From: an uncultured Acinetobacter sp.
Lineage (GTDB): Bacteria > Pseudomonadota > Gammaproteobacteria > Pseudomonadales > Moraxellaceae
NCBI GenBank assembly: GCA_900771065.1
Contig: CAAGMP010000190.1
Span: 1-9,496 of the forward strand
Length of the DNA: 9,496 nt
Direction: 5' to 3'
This document shows positions 1 through 6,078 of this stretch, one piece after another. Under the pieces are notes generated by a model. The model was not told where the DNA came from. It did not search any database and saw only the letters and a list, made by a program, of their open reading frames with translations. Numbering within the stretch: position 1 is the first letter of the stretch; the number at the start of each line of letters is the position of its first letter. The position numbers and the translations under genes are program-made.

Positions 1-828
1 AACGTTTGCATCTGGTTTTTCTGTAAAGAAGAAACCTGAACCATGACCACGTTGACCATATTGAAGTGCATCTTTTGCTGTTTCCCAAACTGGACGGGCA
101 GTTTGTGCAGCACCTAATTTCTTAGATGAATCATCGTCTGGTTTTGCACCTAAAACTTGAATTGCAGATGCATGAGAGAACAACGCGTGATATTGGTCAG
201 ATGCAAACTGTTCAGCAGCAAATTTCCAGTTACACTCGATTTCCCATTTGTGAACACCACCAACGATCACTGTACCACCTGGACGACGGTCTAAAACGCC
301 ATCTAAGTACCAAGCGATATCGCCCATGTATTCTTCTAAATCTGGTGTTGTTTCATCCCAACAACCGAACACTAAACCTTTGTAAGATTTAACGCGATTT
401 ACTTCCACAAGACCCCACTGCTCTTTACAAGCACCTTGTGGATATGCGCGATCTTCTAAAGGAATATCTTTTAAAGAACCATCAATACCGTAAGACCAAC
501 CATGATATGGGCAAGTAAATGCACGTGTGTTACCACAGTCAGCAAAGCTTACACGCATTGAACGGTGACGACATTGGTTTAAAAATGCTTTAATTGAACC
601 GTCTTTTTGGCGAGCAACAATGATTGGATCTTCACCCATGTACGTGTTGAAAAAGTCGCCTGCTTTTGGAATTTGGCTCTCATGGCAAAGGAACAACCAA
701 GTACGACCAAATACGCGCTCAAGTTCTAATTCGTAGATCTCGGGATCAGTATAGATAGATGGCGTGATACGGCCATTTTGTGCATCGACTAGTGCATCGA
801 TTTCACGCACATCAATTTTTCCACTCAT
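1..828 (-). CDS. hcaE: 3-phenylpropionate/cinnamate dioxygenase, large (alpha) subunit; partial, 3' end outside window
   Basis: Large subunit of a Rieske non-haem iron ring-hydroxylating dioxygenase, which with a small subunit, ferredoxin and reductase would turn 3-phenylpropionate or cinnamate into the 2,3-cis-dihydrodiol in the cytoplasm. Only codons 1-276 are present; E. coli HcaE is about 450 residues. The Rieske [2Fe-2S] ligands are visible: C86-x-H88 and C106-x2-H109. The catalytic domain starts with CNWKFAAEQF near 199-208, then the bridging Asp D211 and iron ligands H214 and H219 (motif DQYHALFSH). The third iron ligand lies outside the window. Stretches such as QIPKAGDFFNTYMGED (with one substitution) and QTARPVWETAKDALQ match E. 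coli HcaE as I remember it, much closer than biphenyl or toluene dioxygenases. The ATG at 828 follows AGGAG by 7 bases. It is divergent from hcaR. The name follows E. coli; in Acinetobacter baylyi hca names unrelated hydroxycinnamate genes. Family certain; substrate inferred. Confidence 0.85.
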   Translation of the reverse strand, partial: MSGKIDVREIDALVDAQNGRITPSIYTDPEIYELELERVFGRTWLFLCHESQIPKAGDFFNTYMGEDPIIVARQKDGSIKAFLNQCRHRSMRVSFADCGNTRAFTCPYHGWSYGIDGSLKDIPLEDRAYPQGACKEQWGLVEVNRVKSYKGLVFGCWDETTPDLEEYMGDIAWYLDGVLDRRPGGTVIVGGVHKWEIECNWKFAAEQFASDQYHALFSHASAIQVLGAKPDDDSSKKLGAAQTARPVWETAKDALQYGQRGHGSGFFFTEKPDANV

Positions 829-889
829 GAAAGCTCTCCTGTGACAGTCAGCACCACATAAAGTAAATAGAAGACTTAACTTAAGACGA

Positions 890-919
890 ATAATGGTTTT
901 TTTAGTGGTCGTTAGTGAA
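890..919 (-). promoter_or_regulatory. Candidate hcaE promoter
   Basis: On the minus strand TTCACT (914-919) and CATTAT (890-895) are 18 bases apart, each matching the sigma-70 consensus at 4 of 6 positions. Transcription would start near 882, leaving a leader of about 54 bases. Weak boxes would suit a promoter that needs a LysR-type activator, and a T-N11-A box lies upstream at 952-972. Inferred from sequence only. Confidence 0.3.
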
Positions 920-951
920 ATATTTTTTTTGTTTTAATTAATATATTAAAA

Positions 952-972
952 GGATTATTACTTTTTTAATCC
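952..972. promoter_or_regulatory. Candidate LysR-type (HcaR) operator in the divergent spacer
   Basis: GGATTA (952-957) and TAATCC (967-972) form a perfect 6-base inverted repeat around 9 bases. T956 and A968 are 11 bases apart, giving the T-N11-A dyad typical of LysR-family binding sites. Its centre is about 80 bases upstream of the proposed hcaE start site. Another GGATTA half-site sits at 1092-1097 just before the hcaR ribosome binding site, where it could serve autoregulation. A second AT-rich dyad, TTTTAAT-N6-ATTAAAA (932-951), adjoins it. The AT richness means chance symmetry is possible. Confidence 0.45.
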
Positions 973-1050
973 AATTTTCAACCCTGTAATTTGTTACTCA
1001 AGCATCATTTATTTTATAAATATCAAAATAATCTTAGCGCTATAATTATT

Positions 1051-1079
1051 TCTACATTATACTTCAGGTAAATTATAGT
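1051..1079 (+). promoter_or_regulatory. Candidate hcaR promoter
   Basis: TCTACA (1051-1056) and TATAGT (1074-1079) are separated by 17 bases, matching the -35 and -10 consensus at 4 and 5 of 6 positions. Transcription would start near 1086. A dyad TATAAT-N9-ATTATA (1041-1061) overlaps the -35 element and could be a regulator site. The ribosome binding site GAGG (1104-1107) lies 6 bases before the ATG. Confidence 0.4.
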
Positions 1080-1113
1080 AAGACATTTTTTGGATTACTC
1101 AGTGAGGTAAACT

Positions 1114-2013
1114 ATGGAATTACGGCACCTTCGCTACTTTATTACTGTTGCCGAAGAACTCAATTTTAGCAAAGCCGCGCTAAAACTATATACAGCTCAA
1201 CCCTCTTTAAGTCAACAAATCAAAGACTTAGAAGAAGATGTTGGGGTGAAACTTTTGCATCGCACTAAACGCAAAGTGGAGCTGACTGAAGAAGGCGCAG
1301 TTTTTCTAGAACAGGCTCGCTTAACACTTGCTCAAGCAGATAAAGCTATTGCGATGGCGCGTCAGGTTTCTCAAGCAAAACAACAAATGCTGAGAATTGG
1401 CTTTGTTCCTGTAGCTGAAATGAAAATTTTTCCGTATGTTTTACCTAACTTACGCGTGCAAAACCCTGATTTAAAAATAGAATTGCTCAGTATGAATAAT
1501 ACTGATCAAATGAAAGCACTCAAACGAGGTGATCTAGATATTACCTTCACTCGCCACGATTTTAACAATGATGAAGTGGAAAGTTTATTTGTATTGCGTG
1601 AACCTCTAATTTTCATTTTACCTAAAGACCATCCTTTAGCGAAATATGAACGAATTCCTGTTAAGGCATTGAATGGTATAGATTTTATTATCCCTTCTGC
1701 AGAACAATCTTTAACTTTACACAATACCATTTTAGATTTTGCAAAAGCCAATAATATTGAATTTAATATTGTACAAAAAGCAGATAATATTTTATTTAAT
1801 ATTAATTCCATTGGAATGGGCTTAGGCTGCACTATTTTACCAGGTTATATTGCACCACTTTCTATGAATAATACCGTTATTCGTTCTTTAAACGTGGAAC
1901 TACCTCAGCTTGATTTATACGTAAGTTACAGAAAAAACAATAGTTCTTTGTCGGTGAAAAAATTTATGGAGTTACTAACCCGTGTATTTTATTTAGACTT
2001 TGATCATAATTAA
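1114..2013 (+). CDS. hcaR: LysR-family transcriptional activator, HcaR-like
   Basis: Cytoplasmic DNA-binding regulator, proposed to activate the divergent dioxygenase operon in response to phenylpropionate or cinnamate. The 299-residue length is normal for the LysR family. The N-terminal winged helix-turn-helix spans about residues 1-60, with the family signature in LNFSKAALKLYTAQPSLSQQ (17-36). A linker helix covers about 61-90, and the periplasmic-binding-protein-like effector domain starts near IGFVPVAE (95-102). Start MELRHLRYF, the block KRKVELTEEG, and a GMGLG-x-T/I-LPGY segment in the effector domain resemble E. coli HcaR. The ATG at 1114 has a GAGG site 6 bases upstream. It is the only gene here on the plus strand and the only regulator seen, so it might also act on the downstream catabolic units. 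Family assignment is secure; the HcaR identity rests on remembered similarity plus the divergent hcaE. A different aromatic-acid LysR regulator is the alternative. Confidence 0.8.
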   Translation: MELRHLRYFITVAEELNFSKAALKLYTAQPSLSQQIKDLEEDVGVKLLHRTKRKVELTEEGAVFLEQARLTLAQADKAIAMARQVSQAKQQMLRIGFVPVAEMKIFPYVLPNLRVQNPDLKIELLSMNNTDQMKALKRGDLDITFTRHDFNNDEVESLFVLREPLIFILPKDHPLAKYERIPVKALNGIDFIIPSAEQSLTLHNTILDFAKANNIEFNIVQKADNILFNINSIGMGLGCTILPGYIAPLSMNNTVIRSLNVELPQLDLYVSYRKNNSSLSVKKFMELLTRVFYLDFDHN

Positions 2014-2036
2014 AAACCGTATTTTTAACTATAAGT

Positions 2037-2076
2037 AAGCATCCATCATTTATTTAAAAAATGTTGAATGCTTTTT
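2037..2076 (+). terminator. Possible hcaR terminator
   Basis: An imperfect hairpin starts 23 bases after the hcaR stop. AAGCATCCATCAT (2037-2049) pairs with ATGTTGAATGCTT (2061-2073) at 11 of 13 positions around an 11-base AT-rich loop, and a run of five T closes at 2076. The stem is weak, so read-through to the stronger hairpin at 2270-2300 is likely. Confidence 0.4.
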
Positions 2077-2269
2077 AATGGGGCAAAATATTACTTTTTT
2101 GAATGAAATTCCAACAAAATAAGTCGACTTTTAACGCTTATCCAAAAGTTGAAAATCGTAATTTGATCAAATTTTACTTACAACTTAAGTCTAATATAGC
2201 CCAATTTAAATTATACCTAATTTATACAACTTAAATGATAATGAGAATCAATAAATACAAAACCACAAC

Positions 2270-2300
2270 AAAAAAGGGCAATTAAAACTGCCCTTTTTTT
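2270..2300. terminator. Bidirectional terminator between hcaR and the hydrolase gene
   Basis: An 11-base perfect stem (2270-2280 with 2289-2299) has a five-pair GGGCA/TGCCC core, an 8-base loop, and A/T tracts on both sides. The T run is 7 bases on the plus strand (2294-2300) and 6 on the minus strand. It lies 9 bases beyond the stop of the minus-strand hydrolase and is the last barrier for hcaR transcripts, so it probably serves both converging genes. Confidence 0.85.
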
Positions 2301-2308
2301 AAGTTTTG

Positions 2309-3169
2309 TTATTTAACGCCATGAACAGCTAAGTAGTTTTTAATCACAGTGTTGAATTCGTCTGCTTTTTCAACTTGTGACCAATGACCACATTGGCTGA
2401 AAATGTGTGCATCTGCATTTGGAACAACATTTAAAATATCCCAAGTGCGTGATACAGGAATCACAACATCTTGTGTACCATGAATTAAAAGTACTGGCAC
2501 AGTAATGTCTTTCATTTTTTCAAAATCAAGCGGGAATTCGAAACGGTCACGATCACGTGCGCCAACTACATCCATTAAACGGTTTGATGCATAGTCATTT
2601 GCCGCAGAAGCAAAACGAACTTTAACCAATTCATCTGTGATTAAGTCTTTATTGACCACAAACATAGAAAGCGTTTTTTTAATGCCTTCTTCAGTTAAAA
2701 CTGGGTTTGCATGTGCTTTTAATGCAGCTGTTTGTTTTGCACCACCTGTTCCCATTGAAACAATACCCAAAACACGCTCTGGATAATCAAGTGCCAATTG
2801 GAACGCCAACCAACCACCTAAAGAGTTACCCACTAACCATGTTTTTTCAATCCCTAAAGCATCTAAAGTACGGATTGCATGATCAACCCAAGCACGGATA
2901 CCATAAGCTGTATTTGGTGCAACAACTGTTTGACCATAGCCAATTGTATCAATTGCGATACAGCGTGCTTGCTCACCAATTGCAGGTAGGTTTAACCACC
3001 AGTTTGCAGCTGCAGATACACCCGTACCTGAACCATGTAAAAATAAAATTGGCGTACCTTCACCAATTTCATGATAATGGGTAAGCTCACCTTCAGCGGT
3101 TTCAATCCATTTATCTTCTAAACCAAAAAAAGCATCGGTTTTATATTCAGGAATTTGAACTGTGCTCAT
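2309..3169 (-). CDS. mhpC: Meta-cleavage product C-C hydrolase (alpha/beta hydrolase), probably MhpC-type
   Basis: Cytoplasmic hydrolase proposed to cut the ring-opened product (2-hydroxy-6-oxonona-2,4-dienedioate or its triene form) into 2-hydroxypenta-2,4-dienoate and succinate or fumarate. The 286 residues match the family. The oxyanion motif HGSGTG is at 45-50, where HGSGPG is usual. The nucleophile is S116 in GNSLGGW, the acid D234 in GTQD, and the base H262 in CGHW. The C-x-H-W pattern, the Asn before the serine and R185 in the lid region match the C-C hydrolases MhpC, BphD and DmpD, so an ordinary esterase is unlikely. The ATG at 3169 has AAGGAG 5 bases upstream. The gene stands alone: terminators flank it, and the porin upstream is separately terminated. 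MhpC fits the hcaE context and the mhpDFE genes nearby, but DmpD- or BphD-like specificity cannot be excluded by eye. Confidence 0.8.
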   Translation of the reverse strand: MSTVQIPEYKTDAFFGLEDKWIETAEGELTHYHEIGEGTPILFLHGSGTGVSAAANWWLNLPAIGEQARCIAIDTIGYGQTVVAPNTAYGIRAWVDHAIRTLDALGIEKTWLVGNSLGGWLAFQLALDYPERVLGIVSMGTGGAKQTAALKAHANPVLTEEGIKKTLSMFVVNKDLITDELVKVRFASAANDYASNRLMDVVGARDRDRFEFPLDFEKMKDITVPVLLIHGTQDVVIPVSRTWDILNVVPNADAHIFSQCGHWSQVEKADEFNTVIKNYLAVHGVK

Positions 3170-3245
3170 ATTTACTCCTTGATCTGACTACATTTCATAC
3201 TGTGTAGCCAAGATAACACAAGCTATAAAAAAATGATTTGACCCC

Positions 3246-3272
3246 ATTATCTTAACCGCTCGAACTAGGCAA
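3246..3272 (-). promoter_or_regulatory. Candidate promoter of the hydrolase gene
   Basis: On the minus strand TTGCCT (3267-3272) and GATAAT (3246-3251) are 15 bases apart, shorter than ideal; the -10 matches at 5 of 6. A start near 3239 would give a leader of about 70 bases. A second weaker pair, TTGTGT (3216-3221) and TATGAA (3194-3199), 16 bases apart, is closer to the gene. The upstream porin terminator means some promoter must exist here. Confidence 0.3.
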
Positions 3273-3287
3273 ACTGATACAAAATTT

Positions 3288-3300
3288 GAATGACTCATTC
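3288..3300. promoter_or_regulatory. 13-base perfect palindrome upstream of the hydrolase promoter
   Basis: GAATGACTCATTC reads GAATGA-C-TCATTC, perfect on both arms around a single central base. It lies just past the porin terminator and about 55 bases upstream of the proposed hydrolase transcription start, a common place for an activator site. The protein that binds it, if any, is unknown. Confidence 0.3.
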
Positions 3301-3310
3301 GAAAAAAACG

Positions 3311-3348
3311 ATTAAAAAAAGAAACGACCTCAAAAGTGAGGTCGTTTT
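3311..3348 (-). terminator. Rho-independent terminator of the porin gene
   Basis: A perfect 11-base stem (3322-3332 with 3337-3347) contains ACGACCTC and closes with a 4-base loop. On the minus strand it is followed after one base by seven T (3314-3320). It lies 20 bases past the porin stop codon and separates porin transcription from the hydrolase gene. Confidence 0.9.
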
Positions 3349-3369
3349 AAAATCCACCCTCTGGATTTT
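3349..3369 (-). repeat. Second hairpin overlapping the porin stop codon
   Basis: AAAATCCA (3349-3356) and TGGATTTT (3362-3369) form a perfect 8-base inverted repeat around a 5-base loop. It covers two bases of the porin stop codon and abuts the terminator stem, so the porin transcript ends in two tandem hairpins. It has no T tract of its own; it may add 3'-end stability or be incidental. Confidence 0.5.
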
Positions 3370-4636
3370 AGAACTTATAAGTATAAGTTGTTGCGATACG
3401 ATATTCTTTTAAATCAGTTTTCCAATCGTAATCTACATCAATATACATACCTTGAATACCTACACCTTTAAGTGGACCTTCTGGTACGGTATAGTTCACA
3501 ATTGCATTCCACTCTGTTGAGTTTTGATCTGTTTTACCCGCAACTTCAGCATCAGAACCTTTAAAGTAAATGCCTGTTAACGTTAAACCTTTCGCACCTA
3601 AACCTGCAAAATCATAGGTATAATTAATATTCCAAGATTTTTCTTTTGCATTGGTGAACGTTGCAACACCCCAGTTCACTAAATATGGCTGTGGAACCCA
3701 ACCGCCTAATGTTGGGAATGCAGTTTCACCAAACATTTGTTGATAACCTACACCCGCAGTATGTGAACCATAAGATACTTTCGCACTTAACGATACCGCT
3801 TGGTTATCGATGTCTTTAGTTTTTCTGCTGTCACCTGAATTTGAGTTATCGAAGTAACGTGCATAAGTCATTAACTTCGCTTGATCGTTTAACTGTGTGT
3901 TATAAGTTAAACCAACATAGTTTTGCTTATAAACATCTTTTACATCAGCGAACCAATAACTACCTGCAAATTCTTTCGTAAATTGATAATCCACACCCGC
4001 GATTAACATGCCATCTGATTTTTGTGTATTTGGATAGCTACTGTCATATGATGATGGCGGATTAAATAAAGATAAATCAATATAATCGCTGTCATAACGC
4101 GTATTAATCTTATTGATATATGCTAAAGTCAATTTAGCATCTTTAATGTCTTTCGATTCTAACCATGCACCTGTGAAAGTCGTCAATAACTGACGTGATG
4201 GATCAAAATGCAATACAGGTGAAACTGGAAGTACTTCACCAATTTTTAATTCAGTTTCAGATACTTTTGCTTTTAAAGTCGCACCAATTTTACCAAAACT
4301 CGATTTTGCTTTATCGCCAGTATTGTTACGATTATAAGGTAAGACAAAATCAGGTTTATCGTGTAATTGTTTCAGTTTAATTGCGCCTTGTGCCAATACA
4401 TCGACACCCACTTTCACACCACCTAAATCGGCATAACCTGATTTCACATCAAGCATAGCACCTTGCGACCAACTACCCCAGTTATTTTGAGGTGCTTCTG
4501 CATATTGACGATCTAAGTAAAAGTTTCTCAATTTTAATTGAACTTGACTATCGTTCACAAATCCTGCTTGAGTTGCAGTCATCCCCGTAACTGCTGTTAC
4601 AGCACAGATTGCTGTCCCTAAAATATGACGACGCAT
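3368..4636 (-). CDS. OprD-family outer-membrane porin
   Basis: Outer-membrane beta-barrel channel of the OprD family, which in Pseudomonas and Acinetobacter takes up amino acids, small peptides or aromatic carboxylates. The precursor has 422 residues. A signal peptide is clear: basic MRRH, a hydrophobic stretch to about residue 20, and a likely cut after A24 in ATQA-GF, leaving about 398 residues. The mature start has the family's substrate-like pattern (LKLRNFYLDRQ, 35-45), followed by alternating polar/apolar strands rich in Tyr and Trp and a terminal aromatic (YTYKF) as needed for barrel assembly. AGGAAG lies 6 bases before the ATG at 4636. It has its own terminator and lies between mhpE and the hydrolase gene, so uptake of phenylpropionate, cinnamate or a related acid is the natural inference, but specificity cannot be read from the sequence. 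Confidence 0.87.
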   Translation of the reverse strand: MRRHILGTAICAVTAVTGMTATQAGFVNDSQVQLKLRNFYLDRQYAEAPQNNWGSWSQGAMLDVKSGYADLGGVKVGVDVLAQGAIKLKQLHDKPDFVLPYNRNNTGDKAKSSFGKIGATLKAKVSETELKIGEVLPVSPVLHFDPSRQLLTTFTGAWLESKDIKDAKLTLAYINKINTRYDSDYIDLSLFNPPSSYDSSYPNTQKSDGMLIAGVDYQFTKEFAGSYWFADVKDVYKQNYVGLTYNTQLNDQAKLMTYARYFDNSNSGDSRKTKDIDNQAVSLSAKVSYGSHTAGVGYQQMFGETAFPTLGGWVPQPYLVNWGVATFTNAKEKSWNINYTYDFAGLGAKGLTLTGIYFKGSDAEVAGKTDQNSTEWNAIVNYTVPEGPLKGVGIQGMYIDVDYDWKTDLKEYRIATTYTYKF

Positions 4637-4753
4637 GGGCTACTTCCTAATTATCACTTCACGCTATGGCTGCCATCATGCAGAAGAATAGTTTAAAAAA
4701 ATATCCGACCACAGTAGTAAGACTTTGTACTTCATCGACTATTTCAGTTTGTT

Positions 4754-4828
4754 TACACTGTTTCACAATTCGAACTTATTTTTTTTAACTATAAAAAAAA
4801 TTGCTTTTTTTATACACAATCTCACAAT
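4754..4828 (-). repeat. Direct repeats ATTGTGA-N4-GTGTA upstream of the porin
   Basis: On the minus strand ATTGTGA-N4-GTGTA occurs at 4754-4769 and again at 4813-4828, identical at all 12 specified bases and 59 bases apart. The N4 differs (AACA and GATT). Each contains TGTGA, the half-site of CRP/Vfr-type regulators, but the second half is GTGTA rather than TCACA. They lie about 120 and 180 bases before the porin start and are candidates for activator binding. Confidence 0.45.
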
Positions 4829-4948
4829 AACTCCATGTTAAAACAAATTTAAATCTTCATTTTTCACTTCAAAATAAAGTTATTTATCGTTTTTTTATTT
4901 AATAAAATTATTAATATTTTTTATATATAACTACCACTTATAAAATAA

Positions 4949-4964
4949 AAGATAAATTTATCTT
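4949..4964. promoter_or_regulatory. 16-base perfect palindrome in the mhpE-porin spacer
   Basis: AAGATAAATTTATCTT is a perfect palindrome with no central spacer, so it suits a protein dimer better than an RNA hairpin. It lies between the mhpE terminator and the porin, about 315 bases upstream of the porin start. All but two of its bases are A or T, and its surroundings are AT-rich, so chance is possible. Confidence 0.3.
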
Positions 4965-4990
4965 GTTGCTTAATAAAACAAAATAAATTA

Positions 4991-5019
4991 AAAACAAAAA
5001 AAGCACCCGAAGGTGCTTT
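4991..5019 (-). terminator. Rho-independent terminator of the mhpDFE operon
   Basis: On the minus strand AAAGCACC, loop TTCG and GGTGCTTT form an 8-pair stem (5000-5007 with 5012-5019), followed by TTTTTGTTTT. The loop is closed as C(UUCG)G, the especially stable tetraloop. It lies about 25 bases after the mhpE stop, so mhpDFE transcripts should end before the porin gene. Confidence 0.93.
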
Positions 5020-5044
5020 CTTGCTTTCGCTTTAAATGTTGATT

Positions 5045-6064
5045 TTAAGCTTGTAATTCACGCGCTTTCGACATTGTCAATGCCAAGTCTTCAATCATAT
5101 CTTCCTGACCGCCAACAGTACCACGACGACCAAGCTCAAGAAGAATTTCACGTGCAGATACGCCATACTTCGCTTCAGCACGTTTAGCAAACAATAGGAA
5201 TGATGAGTAAACACCTGCATAACCTAAAGTTGCCGCATCACGGTCAGCACGGATTTGGTGTGTCATCATTGGGATGATTAAATCTTCTGCAACATCTTGA
5301 ACTTTAAACAAGTCAACACCTGTTTCAAGTTGCATACGGTTTGCAACTGCAACAAACAATTCAAGTGGTGTATTACCTGCACCTGCACCTAAACCAGCAG
5401 AAGCCAAGTCAACACGCGTTGCACCTGCTTGAACAGCAGATACCGAGTTCGCCACGCCCATACCTAAGTTATGGTGACCATGGAAACCAATTTCGATATC
5501 AGAAGCTAAGTTTGTACGTAAAATACCAACACGGTCAGTCACATCTTGCGGCAACATATAACCAGCTGAATCTGTCACATAAATACAGTTTGCACCGTAA
5601 GACACCATTTTCTGTGCTTCTTCGAGTAGTTTCTCTGGAGAAGCCATGTGTGCCATCATTAAGAAGCCCACAGTATCCATGCCTAGTTTACGTGCAGCTG
5701 TAATATGCTGTTCAGAAACATCCGCTTCAGTTGAATGTGTTGCAACACGAATGGTTGAAACACCCACATCGTGTGCCATTTTTAAATGATCAACCGTACC
5801 AATACCCGGCAATAAAAGTGCAGAAACTTTTGCTTGTTTTAGGTTTGGAATGACGGCTTTCAAATATTCTTCATCAGTTGCTGCAGCAAAACCATAGTTT
5901 ACTGAGTTACCGCCTAAGCCATCACCGTGTGTCACTTCAATTAAAGGTACACCCGCATCATCTAATGCAGTTGCAATTGCAACCATTTGCTCAGGGGTGG
6001 TTTGATGGCGCATTGGGTGCATACCATCACGTAACGTCATATCATTAATAATAATTTTAGACAT
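5045..6064 (-). CDS. mhpE: 4-hydroxy-2-oxovalerate aldolase
   Basis: Metal-dependent class II aldolase of the DmpG/MhpE/BphI family that splits 4-hydroxy-2-oxopentanoate into pyruvate and acetaldehyde, the penultimate step of the meta-cleavage lower pathway. In known homologues it forms a complex with the acylating acetaldehyde dehydrogenase and channels the acetaldehyde. The 339 residues match the family (E. coli MhpE about 337). The TIM barrel starts with the HMGL-like signature TLRDGMH, giving R12, D13 and H16. The metal ligands are H195 and H197 in GFHGHHN, and Y286 is the late catalytic tyrosine. All are offset by 5 from the DmpG residues I recall (R17, D18, H21, H200, H202, Y291). The ATG at 6064 is 11 bases after the mhpF stop, with AAGGA overlapping that stop codon, a sign of translational coupling. 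It is last in mhpDFE. mhpE and dmpG names are interchangeable here. Confidence 0.95.
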   Translation of the reverse strand: MSKIIINDMTLRDGMHPMRHQTTPEQMVAIATALDDAGVPLIEVTHGDGLGGNSVNYGFAAATDEEYLKAVIPNLKQAKVSALLLPGIGTVDHLKMAHDVGVSTIRVATHSTEADVSEQHITAARKLGMDTVGFLMMAHMASPEKLLEEAQKMVSYGANCIYVTDSAGYMLPQDVTDRVGILRTNLASDIEIGFHGHHNLGMGVANSVSAVQAGATRVDLASAGLGAGAGNTPLELFVAVANRMQLETGVDLFKVQDVAEDLIIPMMTHQIRADRDAATLGYAGVYSSFLLFAKRAEAKYGVSAREILLELGRRGTVGGQEDMIEDLALTMSKARELQA

Positions 6065-6078
6065 TTTGGTATTCCTTA
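6065..6078 (-). promoter_or_regulatory. mhpE ribosome binding site fused to the mhpF stop codon
   Basis: On the minus strand the mhpF stop TAA runs directly into GGA, so TAAGGA serves as both stop codon and Shine-Dalgarno sequence, 8 bases before the mhpE ATG. Ribosomes ending mhpF are thus placed to start mhpE, suiting two products that work as a complex. Confidence 0.75.

Larger units (their letters stand above)
4637..4990. other. AT-rich gene-free spacer upstream of the porin
   Basis: No coding region is convincing here. The stretch between about 4830 and 4990 is almost entirely A and T. It must hold the porin promoter, because the mhpE terminator lies on its far side, but I could not find a well-spaced -35/-10 pair. 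It contains two copies of a 16-base pattern (4754-4769, 4813-4828) and a perfect palindrome (4949-4964), listed separately. Confidence 0.7.

Noticed and set aside
126..392. Plus-strand open frame of 88 codons
   Set aside because: It lies wholly antisense to hcaE, whose Rieske and iron-binding motifs are intact; the product is low-complexity and resembles nothing.
875..885. CTTAA-C-TTAAG palindrome in the hcaE leader
   Set aside because: Only five AT-rich bases per arm and not placed like a typical operator; kept only as a note.
1506..1832. Minus-strand open frame of 108 codons inside hcaR
   Set aside because: Antisense to a well-conserved LysR effector domain, with no ribosome binding site or recognisable motif.
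2121..2130. 10-base palindrome AAGTCGACTT downstream of hcaR
   Set aside because: Short, isolated and at the 3' ends of two converging genes; palindromes of this length are expected by chance.
2707..3084. Plus-strand open frame of 125 codons inside the hydrolase gene
   Set aside because: Opposite strand of a gene whose catalytic triad is intact; rich in His, Leu and Gln, as reverse frames of AT-rich genes often are.
3201..3220. TGTGT-N10-ACACA as a CRP-type site upstream of the hydrolase gene
   Set aside because: CRP sites need TGTGA-N6-TCACA; both spacing and half-sites differ.
5341..5703. Plus-strand open frame of 120 codons inside mhpE
   Set aside because: Shadow of the aldolase gene, with the same His/Leu/Gln-rich composition and no domain.
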